Shown piece by piece: positions 1 to 8,965 of a stretch of 64,000 bases of DNA. Within the stretch, counting starts at the first letter, position 1. The number at the start of each line of letters is the position of its first letter. The stretch comes from Nonomuraea africana (GTDB lineage Bacteria; Actinomycetota; Actinomycetes; Streptosporangiales; Streptosporangiaceae), in the NCBI RefSeq assembly GCF_014873535.1, contig NZ_JADBEF010000001.1, positions 434,001-498,000 of the forward strand, read 5' to 3'. The notes below the pieces were generated by a model. It saw only the letters and a list, made by a program, of their open reading frames with translations, ran no database searches and was not told where the DNA came from. The position numbers and the translations under genes were made by a program.

Positions 1-1074
1 GACCGCTCGTTGCCACTGTTGCCCGCGGCAATCACGAAGAGTGTGCCGTAGCGCTGGGTGAGCGTCGCCACCGCCGACTCCAGCGGGTCGATCTCGACGG
101 AGTCGGTGCCGCCCAGGCTCAGGTTGACCACCTTCGCGCCCTGCTCGCCGGCCCACTGCATGCCCGCCAGAACCGCCGACTCCTCGCAGAAGATCTCGCA
201 GACCTTGCCGGCCAGGATGGTGGCGCCGGGGGCGACCCCCTTGTACTTCAGCGGAGGCCGCGCCACTGCCGGCGATGGTGGAGGCTATGTGGGTGCCGTG
301 CCCGTTTCGGTCAACGGCATCGGGGGCCCCGGTGAAGTTGGCCTGCGCGCCCACCCGGTCGGCCAAATCGGGGTGGGTGGCGTCCACGCCGGTGTCGAGC
401 ACCGCGACCTTCACGCCGGCGCCGGTGTGCCCGCTCTCCCACGCGGCGGGCGCGCCTATCTGCTTGACGCTAACGTCCAGCGTGGGCTTGCGCAAACCGT
501 CCAGCCAGATCTTCGTCGCGCCGTCGGACAGGGCCCTCCCGCCGCCGGTGACGCCGTTCCAGAACCGGACCCGGTCCTTCTTCGCGGTCCGGACGGCCAA
601 GCCGTCCACCGCGGTCAACTCCCGGGCCACCCGGGCGCCGCCCGCGGTCATGGTCGAGCGCAACCCGCCTGCGGCTGCCGGGCCCGAACGGGTCACGATG
701 AGCGGCAGGTCGTCGCGGCGGTCGTCGTAGCCGAACTCGACGAGCGTCGTCACGTCGAACAGTCGTGGATCAAGTCGTCCCTGGCGCAGCAGCGCGGCGG
801 CGTCGCTGGGCAAGACTCGTAGCCGCCCGTCCCGCTCGTCGGTGACGAAGGAGATCCCGGTGCGGCCCGCACCCCGTTCGACCAGGACGCCGCCGTTCGA
901 GCCGGTCAGCGTCACCCGGTCTCCGGTGATCAGGGTGACGGTGACCGGGGCGGTGCCTTCGCCGGTCGGCCGTGCCGGCGTGGGGCCGCCCTCGGCCGCT
1001 GCCTGCGGCGCGGCGAGCGCCATCATCACGACCCCCGCCACCAGCGCGCCCGCCGTTCGTCGTCTGCTTGTCAT
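1..1074 (-). pseudogene. S8 (subtilisin-like) secreted serine peptidase, N-terminal part, frameshifted, runs off the window
   Basis: ATG at 1074 is preceded by GGAAGG. The N-terminus is a signal peptide (MTSRRRTAGALVAGVVMMAL, then AAPQAAA), followed by a propeptide-like region. The catalytic domain shows the Asp motif VAVLDTGVD (Asp about residue 227) and the His motif NGHGTHIAS (His about 259). The expected next block, KYKGVAPGATILAGKVCE, and the oxyanion motif VIAAGNSGN are present but in the +1 frame, so one base too many (or two too few) lies near 250-256. The Ser region is outside the window. Subtilases of this type are secreted and self-processed. Either a pseudogene or a sequencing indel; the family call itself is firm. 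Confidence 0.85.
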
Positions 1075-1089
1075 ATCGTCCTTCCAGCC

Positions 1090-1133
1090 GGAGTACATCT
1101 GGTCCGCCTCGAATGACGGACCACATGTACTCC
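1090..1133. promoter_or_regulatory. Long inverted repeat in front of the S8 peptidase gene
   Basis: Two 17-base arms, GGAGTACATCTGGTCCG (1090-1106) and CGGACCACATGTACTCC (1117-1133), pair with one mismatch around a 10-base loop. The repeat ends 16 bases upstream of the peptidase start codon. It could be an operator or a 5' leader hairpin that hides the ribosome binding site. No T-run follows, so a terminator is less likely. Confidence 0.6.
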
Positions 1134-1434
1134 GCCGGATACGCCTGCGGCTTTCACCGGTGGGGTCGCCGGCGGTGGAGCGACGTCCTGGGTGGAGGTG
1201 CCAGCGTCGCCCATCGGCAGAGGCGCGGATGGTTCACCGTACGGAGTGCGATGACCCGATGTCCCCAGACGGTCACTGAGCTCGATCTTTATCGTGGGTG
1301 GTCCGGGAGACGACTTCGGATGATCAGTGGGCTTAAGCCGCCCAGCGTGGCAAGCACGTTCCTCAGCCCATGCCCACCGGAATCGCCAAACGGCCGGCGT
1401 GAAAGCAGAACGCCCCATCGGTTGAGTAAGGGGT
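1134..1434. other. Intergenic region between divergent genes, no gene seen
   Basis: About 300 bases between the peptidase hairpin and the ECF sigma gene. Reading frames on both strands look like GC-rich noise. It must hold the promoter of the sigma operon, but I see no convincing -35/-10 pair. Confidence 0.5.
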
Positions 1435-2052
1435 GTGACTGCCAATATGACGGCTCCGGATCTCACCGAACCATCGGAGACGATCAGCGACGCGGCCCTG
1501 CTGGAGCTGTCGCGCCGAAGACCCGAGCGGTTCGGGGAGATCTATGACCGGTACGTGAGCGAGATTCACGCGTACCTGGGACGGCGACTCGACCGGCAGG
1601 CTGCCGACGATCTCACCGCGGAGGTCTTCCTGGCCGCGTTCAGGAAGCGCGAGGCGTTCGATCCCGAGCGTGGAGAGGTCCGCCCGTGGCTGTACGGCTT
1701 CGCCACCAACCTGATCTCGTCGCACCGGCGTACCGAGACCAGGCGGCTGGCCGCGCTGCAACGCAGCGCCACCGCGCACGACGGCGCAGAGCACGGACAC
1801 GAGGAACGCGTGGTCACCCGCGTCGACGCCGTGAGCGCGCAGGGGCGGCTCGCGGCCGAGCTGCGCGCGCTGTCCGAAGGAGACAGGGACGTGCTGCTGC
1901 TCAGCGCGCTGGGCGAGCTGAGTCATGAAGAGGTGGCCAAGGCGCTGGACATCCCGTACGGCACCGTCGGATCCCGTCTGTCGCGGGTGCGCAGGAAGCT
2001 TCGTGCCGCCCTGGGCGGCGTCAACCCCTTGCTTGGAGGCTCTGATGGATGA
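1435..2052 (+). CDS. RNA polymerase sigma factor, ECF (sigma-70 family) type
   Basis: A 205-residue protein. Region 2 is seen in FGEIYDRYVSEIHAYLGRRL and DDLTAEVFLAAFRKREAFD, and region 4 in ELSHEEVAKALDIPYGTVGS followed by RLSRVRRKLRAAL, a typical helix-turn-helix. ECF factors direct RNA polymerase to a small regulon and are usually held by a membrane partner. GTG at 1435 has AAGGGG only one base upstream; ATG at 1447 has the same motif 13 bases upstream, so the start is uncertain between the two. It overlaps the next gene by 8 bases, showing translational coupling with its probable partner. Confidence 0.92.
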   Translation: MTANMTAPDLTEPSETISDAALLELSRRRPERFGEIYDRYVSEIHAYLGRRLDRQAADDLTAEVFLAAFRKREAFDPERGEVRPWLYGFATNLISSHRRTETRRLAALQRSATAHDGAEHGHEERVVTRVDAVSAQGRLAAELRALSEGDRDVLLLSALGELSHEEVAKALDIPYGTVGSRLSRVRRKLRAALGGVNPLLGGSDG

Positions 2053-3082
2053 TTACCAGGCGGTGCGGGAGCTGCTGCCCGCGCCGCCCCTGTCGCCCGA
2101 GGTCGAGCGGGCCGGGCGCGAGCGGCTGGCCGCCGCGTTCGCCCATGAGCGGGTACGGCGGGGCCGCAGAGCAGCCAGGTGGAGCGCGTTCGGGCTCGTC
2201 CTGGCCGGGGCCGCCGCGGCGGCCATCGCGATCGCGCCGACGGCGCCCCCGAGAGCGCCCGCCACCTCTGGCACGGTCGCTCAAGCGGATGGCAAGCGGT
2301 TCCTGCTGGTCGCGGCGGAGTCGGTGGCCTCCATGCCCGACGAGGGCGCGTGGTGGGGCCGTACGGAGGTCAACGGCCGGCAGTTCCACGAGCCTGGCGG
2401 CCGGTACGTCCTGCGCGAGAGCGAGTCGGTCGAGACCTGGATCCCCGCGGACCCTGAAGGGCGCAGCTGGTACCGCCAGACACCTCAGGGAACCAAGCCC
2501 GCGACGCCCCAGGACGAGGCGGCCTGGCGCGTCGACGGCTCGCCGACGTCATGGACGTACGACAAGACCTCGGAAACGGGACACTCCGGTGCCGTACGGG
2601 CGGAGCCCGGCGAGCAGTCGACCTGGTCGACCGAGGACTGGGACTTCCGCATCCTCACAGCGGGCAAGCCGCTGACCAAGATGAGCGAGATGCCCGATAC
2701 CCCCGAGGGGCTCAAGGCGCTCTTCGACGCCGACGACCGCACCACCATCGACACCGCGGCGCGGCTGCTGTTCTTCGCGCCGGTGACGAGCGAGACCAGG
2801 GCCGCCGCGTACCGGCTGCTCGCCTCAGCGCCCGGCGTCACCACCGTCGGGCAGGTAAGTGACGCGCTGGGCCGTGCCGGGCAGGCGATCGAGTACGAGT
2901 CCGGCGAGTTCGCCCCGCCGAACTACGCGGGGGCGACCAGGACCCGGCTGGTGATCGACCCCCTCTCCGGCAGACCACTTTCCATCGAAACCCGCGCCGT
3001 CGCAGACGGCCTGCTCCTGACGTACACCGCGATCCAGGACAGCCGCTGGGCGGACGACAACCCGTTGAAGGAGAACGAATGA
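2045..3082 (+). CDS. CU044_5270-family membrane protein, probable regulator or partner of the ECF sigma factor
   Basis: ATG at 2045 with GGAGG at 2035-2039, overlapping the sigma stop. The 345-residue protein has a cytoplasmic head (about residues 1-45), one transmembrane helix (AFGLVLAGAAAAAIAIAP, about 49-66) and a long extracytoplasmic domain with repeated Trp/Tyr-containing segments (RSWYRQTPQGTKPATPQDEA). This layout is known from CU044_5270 proteins coded next to ECF sigma factors. I see no HxxxCxxC zinc anti-sigma motif, so the anti-sigma role is inferred from position. The stop overlaps the next start as ATGA. Confidence 0.75.
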   Translation: MDDYQAVRELLPAPPLSPEVERAGRERLAAAFAHERVRRGRRAARWSAFGLVLAGAAAAAIAIAPTAPPRAPATSGTVAQADGKRFLLVAAESVASMPDEGAWWGRTEVNGRQFHEPGGRYVLRESESVETWIPADPEGRSWYRQTPQGTKPATPQDEAAWRVDGSPTSWTYDKTSETGHSGAVRAEPGEQSTWSTEDWDFRILTAGKPLTKMSEMPDTPEGLKALFDADDRTTIDTAARLLFFAPVTSETRAAAYRLLASAPGVTTVGQVSDALGRAGQAIEYESGEFAPPNYAGATRTRLVIDPLSGRPLSIETRAVADGLLLTYTAIQDSRWADDNPLKENE

Positions 3083-3981
3083 GATCCACCCTCGCCCTTA
3101 CCGTCGCCGCTGGGCTGATCTTCGCTGGCGCGGGCGCCGCTCCGGCGTCCGCCGACGCGCCGGAGGGGGCGTACTGGCGGGTCGAGACAATCTTCACCAC
3201 GACTCATCCCCACGCGGTCGGCAGTGGCTACTACCTGACGCAGCGCAGGATCAGCACCGAGTGGCTCTCGCCCGAGGGCAAGAGCTGGAACGGCTTCCGT
3301 GAACTGGGCGCGAAGCCCGCGACCGGGAAGGACGAGGCGGCCTGGCGCGCCGACGGGTCGCCGACCACATGGGACTACCGCACGGAGGGCATGAAGATCC
3401 ATCTGTCCACCAAACCGGACAAGGGCTCCATCGCGGCGGCCAAGGGCAGGCCTGACGGGTTCCGTCTGGGCGAGAAGTTCGTGACCTTCCAGCAGCTCCA
3501 GTCACTGCCCACGGACGTCGAGGCGCTCAGGACGTACCTCGCCGCGGACGTCAACGCCTGGATCGACAAGTCCGCGGAAGAGGCCAAGACCACCGCCCCG
3601 AAGTCCACGAAGAACGACTGGCTGGTCAACTTCGACCGATACGTCGCCGAGTGGGCCACCCAACTCCTGTACGCGAACCCCGCGCCCGACAAGGTCCGGG
3701 CCGCCGCCTACCAGGTACTCAAGACCACCAAGGGGGTCAGCGACCTCGGCCGGGCCGAGGACCCGCTGGGCCGCTCCGGCCAGAAGCTTGTCCTGCCCGT
3801 CGCCTCCAGCAAGGGCACATTGCTCAAGCAGCAACTCCTGGTGGACACCAAGACCATGACACTGCTGGCCGAATACACCGACCTCAAGGACGGCGGCAAG
3901 GCGGTGCTCGGCAAGTCCGGCGTGCAGACGTTCAAAGCTGGTTGGACGGATGACAAGCCCGCCGTTCCAGGCGTGAGCTGA
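3079..3981 (+). CDS. Secreted protein related to the extracytoplasmic domain of the upstream CU044_5270 protein
   Basis: The ATGA overlap with the upstream stop fixes the start. Signal peptide: MRSTLALTVAAGLIFAGAGA followed by APASA. The mature part shares phrases with the preceding protein (KPATGKDEAAWRADGSPTTW against KPATPQDEAAWRVDGSPTSW; VRAAAYQVL against TRAAAYRLL), so the two are tandem paralogues, one membrane-anchored and one secreted. Third gene of the sigma operon, followed immediately by a terminator. Role unknown; it could be an extracytoplasmic sensor or effector of the ECF system. Confidence 0.8.
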   Translation: MRSTLALTVAAGLIFAGAGAAPASADAPEGAYWRVETIFTTTHPHAVGSGYYLTQRRISTEWLSPEGKSWNGFRELGAKPATGKDEAAWRADGSPTTWDYRTEGMKIHLSTKPDKGSIAAAKGRPDGFRLGEKFVTFQQLQSLPTDVEALRTYLAADVNAWIDKSAEEAKTTAPKSTKNDWLVNFDRYVAEWATQLLYANPAPDKVRAAAYQVLKTTKGVSDLGRAEDPLGRSGQKLVLPVASSKGTLLKQQLLVDTKTMTLLAEYTDLKDGGKAVLGKSGVQTFKAGWTDDKPAVPGVS

Positions 3982-3987
3982 CCCTTT

Positions 3988-4021
3988 GCCGTAGCCCTGA
4001 CGTCGGCGTCAGGGCTACGGC
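3988..4021 (+). terminator. Perfect 14-bp hairpin terminator of the ECF operon
   Basis: GCCGTAGCCCTGAC and GTCAGGGCTACGGC are perfectly complementary around the loop GTCGGC, starting six bases after the last stop codon. It lacks a T-run, as is usual in high-GC actinomycetes. Confidence 0.85.
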
Positions 4022-4164
4022 CTCCATGGCCGTCGCCGACTGCCACCTCGGGCTGCTCGACCTGCATCCCGTCCGACGGCTGCACGATGTACTTGTACAC
4101 GGCAACCCGATGCTCCTCTACGCGCGGACGGCTGAGATCCGCACCAGGGTCAAAGTCCGAGGAT

Positions 4165-4322
4165 GACATCACCCATGTGACTCCGTCCTTGTGCGGCCGC
4201 GGACTGATCGTCTCCGGGCCGCAGACCACGGCAAGAGCACCGCGCTCAAGCAGCTGGGACGCACGCACGAACTCATGGTGGCGCCCATCACCGCCGCGAT
4301 CGCATATGGAGCATCAGGCTGA
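4165..4322 (+). pseudogene. Possible remnant of an AAA/TniB-like ATP-binding protein
   Basis: In one frame RGLIVSGPQTT, then after a one-base shift near 4223 GKSTALKQLGRTHELMVAP, ending at TGA 4320-4322. Joined, this gives a Walker A motif (GPQTTGKS) as in transposition ATPases. The shift would need one G restored in a GG run. The minus strand of the same stretch is also open (RASQLLERGALAVVCGPETI) with plausible codon use, so the call is weak. It lies between the sigma operon and an IS256 tail. Confidence 0.3.
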
Positions 4323-4385
4323 CACCCTGACTCGACCCCGTAATCGGGTCTGTCTAGTTAACGGTGTAACTCGATCTTGATTGGG

Positions 4386-4586
4386 TTATCGGGTGGTCGG
4401 GGTGAGACGGCCTTCGAAGGTGATAGCGAAGGCGTTGAGGGCGGCCTTCCAGCGGGTGATCCAGCGTTTGCGGCCCTTGCCGGTCGGGTCCAAGCTCATG
4501 ATCGCCATGTAGACGCACTTGAGCGCGGCCTGCTCGTTCGGGAAGTGGCCGCGGGCCTTGACCGCCCACAACATCGCCTCGGGCAC
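4386..4586 (-). pseudogene. IS256-family transposase, C-terminal remnant
   Basis: About 66 residues: VPEAMLWAVKARGHF, then NEQAALKCVYMAIMSLDP and KGRKRWITRWKAALNAFAI, which is the conserved end of IS256/Mutator transposases. The catalytic DDE region is missing; homology stops abruptly at about 4587, where a LamG gene begins on the other strand. It is a deletion scar. It is clearly different in sequence from the complete IS256 transposase at 13.1-14.4 kb. Confidence 0.8.
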
Positions 4587-4591
4587 TCAGG

Positions 4592-6058
4592 CGAGCATCG
4601 CCGTCCCGGCGGGGCAAGCTCGCCGACGGGTGGAAGGTGCGCTGGCGCCTGCGCGCGGTCTCTGACCAGGCCGCCTCGGCCTGGTCGGACTGGCGACAGG
4701 TCACCGTCGACGTCACCCAGCCCGGCGAGGAGCCCCTGGCGCAGACCGCTGGACCGGTGATCCGCACCGACCAGAGCTTCACCGCTGCCGCCTGGCTGCG
4801 GTGGAGCGACAAGGACGGCGAGTTCACCGCCATCGAACAGCGCGGTACACAGCAGTCGGCCTTCCGGTTGGGGAACAGCCGGGACAGAGGCCTGTTCTTC
4901 ACCCTTACCTCCGGCGACACGCCTGACGCGGCTTCTGCAGGTGTGTTCTCAGATGTGGAGCCTCCGGTCAACGAATGGTTCCACCTCGTGGGCGTCTTCG
5001 ATGCGACCGCCAAGAGCGTGGCTCTGTATCTGAATGGCACGTTGCTCAAGTCGGAGAGCGTCAGCGCCGACGCCTGGAGTGCGAGGGGGTCTCTTTCCCT
5101 CGGTAGCCGCATGGTCGGAGACATCGACAATGTTCGGCTCTACCAGCAGGCCTTGGCCGCGGGGGATATCACCTCGCTCTACACCCTTCCGAGCGCCACC
5201 GAGAAGCGCGCGGTCCGTAAATCGCCTGCGGAAGCCGAGTCACGGACTTCGCAGGAAGACGAATCGCAGGCCATTGCTGCCCCCCTTCCTCCGTTCGACT
5301 ACGACAGGGTGAAAACCCTCGAAGACTGCGCCAGGGCTCGAGCGAATTCTGGTTCGCCGTATGCGACGCCTGGCTGGGCGGACGTTCGTCCTTACAGTGG
5401 CTGCTGGAGCAAGTTCCTTGCCTACGGCGACTGGACCTTCCATCCGTCGGAGCCGGACAAGTACCCGCCCGTGCCGGATGACGGGTACAAGGTCGAAGCC
5501 ACGGTGGTCATGCACACCTACCTCGGAACCGCCGACGGTTCCGCAGCTGTGGGCGATGGAAGCCGCGACCCCGATCAGATCAAGGTGTGGACCCACCTGG
5601 CAAACATCAAGGGCTACGACGACGGTAAGGAGACGGGTGACTTCGACGACACGAAGTCACTTCAGCTGGACGTCCAGCTGACCGGCAGCGACGGCACCCA
5701 GTGCAAGCTCGTCGAAGGCGAGCCGCGCAGGGAGACGATCCGCAAATGGAAGGCCAACGGCTACAACGAGTGGCTCGTCAAGTCCGACGTCGCAGAGGGC
5801 GATTCACACAACTGCACGATTCGCCCCCTGCTCTTCGAGTTCGGCGGGATTCCCTACTTCAACGAGGCGAGGCCTCTTTGGAACAAGATGGAATACCAGA
5901 ACGTCCTCAGCAACATCAAATTGCCCTTCGGGATCCAGGTGATCGGACTCCCCACTGCTCCGGGTCGTGAATATGCACCCACGGTCCGCTGCGACGACAT
6001 AACCTTCTCCCTGAATTTCACAGATCGCCAGCACAGGGGTGCCTGTATTCATGCCTGA
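4592..6058 (+). pseudogene. LamG/concanavalin-like jellyroll protein, 5'-truncated and probably 3'-truncated
   Basis: The frame is open into the IS256 remnant with no start codon or ribosome site of its own. It begins within a fibronectin-like segment (WRLRAVSDQAASAWSDWRQV). A LamG domain follows (SFTAAAWLRWSDKDGEFTAI; WFHLVGVFDATAKSVALYLN; GDIDNVRLYQQALAAGDI). Then comes a Cys-containing region ending VRCDDITFSLNFTDRQHRGA-CIHA and a stop. Related secreted proteins continue from VRCD into a NucA/NucB nuclease domain; here it is missing. An orphan NucA/NucB tail lies at 15.2-15.6 kb on the other strand. Confidence 0.75.
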
Positions 6059-6115
6059 GATTGTCACTCCACGGCGCGACGCTCGTCATGTTCGAGCAGG
6101 TGTTCGACAGGGTCG

Positions 6116-6355
6116 ATGTTGGCGGTGACCGATCTACCCCGCGTCTGGCACGACGGCCGCAGGCGCAGCCTCCTCGCATGGGAACGCCGCGCGGATGGCT
6201 GGTGGGCGCATCTGCGGCATGTCGAGCTGACTCCGCAGCCGCGCTCCATCGACGAGGTTTACACGCCCGTCGAAGACTGGCAGCCCGCCTCGGCCGTCCA
6301 GAAGATCGAGGGCGAGGACTACAGCCACGTGGCGCGCAAGCTCGCCGCCGACTGA
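6116..6355 (+). CDS. Small hypothetical protein of the mobile-element region
   Basis: A 79-residue protein rich in Trp and Arg (VWHDGRRRSLLAWERRADGW) ending EDYSHVARKLAAD. ATG at 6116 has a weak AGGG upstream; GTG at 6125 is an alternative. The last 40 bases are repeated at 7090-7141, so the gene or its tail was duplicated. No function recognised; such short basic proteins are common in integrative elements. Confidence 0.5.
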   Translation: MLAVTDLPRVWHDGRRRSLLAWERRADGWWAHLRHVELTPQPRSIDEVYTPVEDWQPASAVQKIEGEDYSHVARKLAAD

Positions 6356-6402
6356 GACCTTCAGATGCTCTCGATCTTGGTGGGCTGCTCGCACCTGCCA
6401 GC

Positions 6403-6567
6403 CTAGGCGTCGGCTCGCCACAGAGCGCGGCGCGGCGGGCACAGCGGCACGGCGTTGCTGAGCTGGGTGTGCCACACGTAGGCGGCCCGCAATTGCTTGG
6501 CGGACCAGGTCGAGGCTTGCGTATCACTGAGGCCGTTGTGGTCTATCAGATGATGGCCCTCGCTTTC
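6403..6567 (-). pseudogene. C-terminal remnant of an unknown protein
   Basis: Open frame without start, bounded upstream by TGA at 6568-6570. It reads LIDHNGLSDTQASTWSAKQL, then RAAYVWHTQLSNAVPLCPPR and RALWRADA, stop at 6403-6405. Composition and phrase structure look like real protein rather than noise, but I cannot name a family. Confidence 0.35.
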
Positions 6568-6667
6568 TCACATCAGTAATCAAGTCCAGTTGTTTCCATA
6601 ATGTCCAATCTGTGACCCTGTATCCGAACGACCGAATTTCACACGCCTTCACTCAAGGGGATCAGCC

Positions 6668-7048
6668 GTGAACCTCGCACCCATCGACAAGTCCAAGCTC
6701 GCGCGCAACGGTGAAGAGTTCCTCGCACTGGCTGCCAGCGACGCAGACTGGATCATCCGCTCCGTAGACGATCTGCGCTATGTTCGAGAAAACGACAAGG
6801 AAGGACCGTTCGCCACGCTCCCCGAACCTGACTTCAATGCGTTCGCCAACAGCCTTCGATTTAACAAAGGGGCCGTCTCTGGCGGGTCCTACAGATTTCT
6901 GATGCCATCGCTGACGCTAACCCAGATCTACGAAGTTTTCGAACGGTTTGGAATGGCGAAGCAGTACTTCAATGAAATACACGAATGGAGGTGCACGGCA
7001 GCAGGCTGGAAGTTCGACTTCTGGGAGTTCTGCCCGTCTACCTGCTAG
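6668..7048 (+). CDS. Hypothetical 126-residue protein
   Basis: GTG at 6668 with AAGGGG at 6655-6660, an ideal spacing. The sequence (MNLAPIDKSKLARNGEEFLA ... WRCTAAGWKFDFWEFCPSTC) is acidic and aromatic and ends with two Cys. Codon use is noticeably lower in GC than in its neighbours, which suggests transfer. No signal peptide or membrane helix. Function unknown. Confidence 0.7.
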   Translation: MNLAPIDKSKLARNGEEFLALAASDADWIIRSVDDLRYVRENDKEGPFATLPEPDFNAFANSLRFNKGAVSGGSYRFLMPSLTLTQIYEVFERFGMAKQYFNEIHEWRCTAAGWKFDFWEFCPSTC

Positions 7049-7089
7049 GACCCTCCTTTGGTAGGTCCTCGGGCACCCCCTGCGCAGCG

Positions 7090-7141
7090 AGGCGAGGACT
7101 ACAGCCACGTGCCGCGCAACCTCGCCGCGGACGGGCGCTAG
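7090..7141 (+). repeat. Second copy of the 3' end of the gene at 6116-6355
   Basis: GCGAGGACTACAGCCACGTG followed by CGCGCAA and CTCGCCGC, matching 6313-6352 with three substitutions and encoding EDYSHVPRNLAADGR-stop. Only the tail is present. It marks either an old tandem duplication or recombination that inserted 6.4-7.1 kb. Confidence 0.7.
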
Positions 7142-7383
7142 AACTCGTCGTCCTTACGTGGCCGGCCCCCGCCGGCGCCTCGGCCTGGCCGCGGCCAGCT
7201 GGTGATCGTGGCGGGTTTCCAGACGGGCGTGCGTCCGATCATCTTGTCCTCGGGCGGCAGGCCGTTGGGGTCTCCGTCCTTGCGGCGCTGCCGGTAGGTG
7301 TGGACCGTGCGGAGCTTGACCTCGAGGTAGTCGGCGATGTCCGCCATGGTCCAGTAATCCGCGTCCATGTCTGGATGAGCCAT
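7138..7383 (-). CDS. Excisionase-like helix-turn-helix DNA-binding protein
   Basis: Start ATG at 7383 (MAHPDMDADYWTMADIADYL), 81 residues. The first half is a winged-helix of the MerR/excisionase type (ADIADYLEVKLRTVHTYRQR), then a basic tail ending GRPRKDDEF. In actinomycete integrative elements a protein of this size and type acts as excisionase or as a local regulator. The integrase expected next to it is not here; an integrase remnant lies at 62.3 kb. Role inferred from family. Confidence 0.65.
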   Translation of the reverse strand: MAHPDMDADYWTMADIADYLEVKLRTVHTYRQRRKDGDPNGLPPEDKMIGRTPVWKPATITSWPRPGRGAGGGRPRKDDEF

Positions 7384-7520
7384 ACAAAGATTATGGGGTC
7401 GGCGTCTGGCGAGGACGAAGGCTGGCATGGGCTGGGTCCTTCCTGGCATGCCTGAGGGCCGGAAGCGAGTCGGTGGGACGTGGTCCCGGTCGCGTATCCG
7501 GCCCCAGGGGTTCGGGGTGG

Positions 7521-7630
7521 TCAGTGTGGTTCGCGGTAGTGCATGTCGCCCTCGTCGTCCTGCTCGGCGTGCGCGTCGATCCAGGTGGCGCCGAGGTCGT
7601 GGCGGCCGAGCGCGGGTCCGGGATGATCAC
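7521..7630 (-). other. Possible tail of a small protein downstream of the DUF932 gene
   Basis: The frame LGATWIDAHAEQDDEGDMHY-REPH-stop (ending 7521) has near-perfect G/C third positions, as in coding DNA, but no start codon is evident. A competing frame starts with GTG at 7630 behind GGAG but has poor codon use. Reported as a possible gene tail only. Confidence 0.25.
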
Positions 7631-7655
7631 GTGGGTGCTCCGTTCCGGGAGGGGC

Positions 7656-7679
7656 GGGGGCGGCCCGAGGGCCGCCCCC
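7656..7679. terminator. Hairpin terminator after the DUF932 gene
   Basis: GGGGGCGGCC and GGCCGCCCCC form a 10-bp all-G/C stem around CGAG, nine bases beyond the DUF932 stop codon on the minus strand. Confidence 0.75.
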
Positions 7680-7687
7680 GAGGTGGG

Positions 7688-8939
7688 TCAGCGGCGGACG
7701 AGCTGCATCAGGCGCTTGTGCGTCTTGGACTTGATGTCGTCGTCCGTCCCCTCCAGGAGGGCGGTGGCGCGGGCGATCTCCTCGCTCATGGTCTTGCCGG
7801 GGCGGCGGGGCGCGAGGTGGTCGAGGTAGTCGGTGACGGCCCGCTCGGCGGCGTAGGCGGTGCGGCCGACGCGCTTTGCCTCGGCCTTGAAGATGACCGT
7901 GAGGTCGTCGCGGCGGCGGTCGGCGGCGTTGCGGGTGCGGACGGTGGCGTCGGCCTCGACCGGCCAGAGGTCGGCGACGACCTTGTGGAACGCGCCGAGG
8001 GTCAGGTTGGTGCGGGCGAGCGCGGTCTCCTCCTGGGCCCAGCGCTCGTAGTACTTCACGGTCAGGCCGAGGGTGCGGAGTGCCTCGTGGATGCGGTCCA
8101 GGGCGTTGGCGGTGTGGCGGACGGTCCAGCGGGTGTGAGCGTCGCGGACCGCGAATCGCTCGGTGTTGGCACACCGGCCGCCAGGGGGTGACGAGGGCCT
8201 GGGCGGGCGACGATCCGTCGTGGCTGTTGAGCATCACGAGGAACGGGATGATCTCGTCGTTGATGCCGTCGGCGTCCACGGTGACCGACTCGGGCAGGCG
8301 CATGGAGACGAAGACGCGGCGGCCGCCGCGCAGGGACCCGGCCGACTCCCAGATGACGTCGTGCTGGTCGACCAGCTCTTCCAGGAAGGTGAACAGGTCG
8401 CGGTTCTGGATGACCTCGTACCGGCTGCCGACGACGCCGAGCGGGCCGCCGGTGTCGGTGCGGACGGTGACGTACTGGTCGGCGAAGGAGCGCAGGCTGG
8501 GCGTGGTCTCGTGCTCGCCCATGAAGGAGTAGCGGACCTCGCGCTTGGTCACCTCGAATCCGATGCCGCCGAGGTCGAGGACGGTGTCGATGTCGCCGAC
8601 GCCGCCGGGGATGATCTGGCCGAGTCCGTGCCAGGCCGGGACGGCGCTGTAGAGGGAGGCTTTGCCGTTGGTGTCGACGTCGAGGCCGTGGTTGGCGACC
8701 ACCTCGACCTGACCCAGGGCGTTGCGGTTAATGGTGAAGACCTCCCCCGCGTCCCAGCCCTGTGTGACGCGGAAGCGGTTCTCGCCGATCGGCGTCATGC
8801 GTCCGGCGGCGACTTCGGCTCGGATCCATGCGGCCTTGTTGGTCTGGCGCTGAATGGCGGCGTCGCGGGCGGCGCGGCGGTCGGCGAGCTGCTGGGTCTT
8901 CTCGGTGGCGAACGCGGCGTTGACGTCGATGGCGGTCAT
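7688..8939 (-). pseudogene. DUF932 (phage/plasmid-like) protein, frameshifted
   Basis: ATG at 8939 behind AGAAGG begins MTAIDVNAAFATEKTQQLAD. The body carries DUF932 signatures (SAVPAWHGLGQIIPGGVGDI; VVGSRYEVIQNRDLFTFLEE; LVMLNSHDGSSPAQALVTPW). At about 8170 two bases are missing (TGCCAACACC where TGC-GCC-AAC-ACC is expected) and the sequence continues in another frame (TERFAVRDAHTRWTVRHTAN, then KYYERWAQEETALARTNLTL) to the stop at 7688. DUF932 proteins are coded by phages and conjugative elements; their role is not well defined. Reading through the gap gives about 418 residues, a normal length. Confidence 0.85.
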
Positions 8940-8965
8940 GTAGCCTTCTGCAAACTTTGACTGAT

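Noticed and set aside
4087..4268. Minus-strand frame RASQLLERGALAVVCGPETI as a gene
   Set aside because: Reasonable codon use but no family match, no start signal and it runs through the ECF-operon terminator; the plus-strand P-loop reading is slightly better, though also weak.
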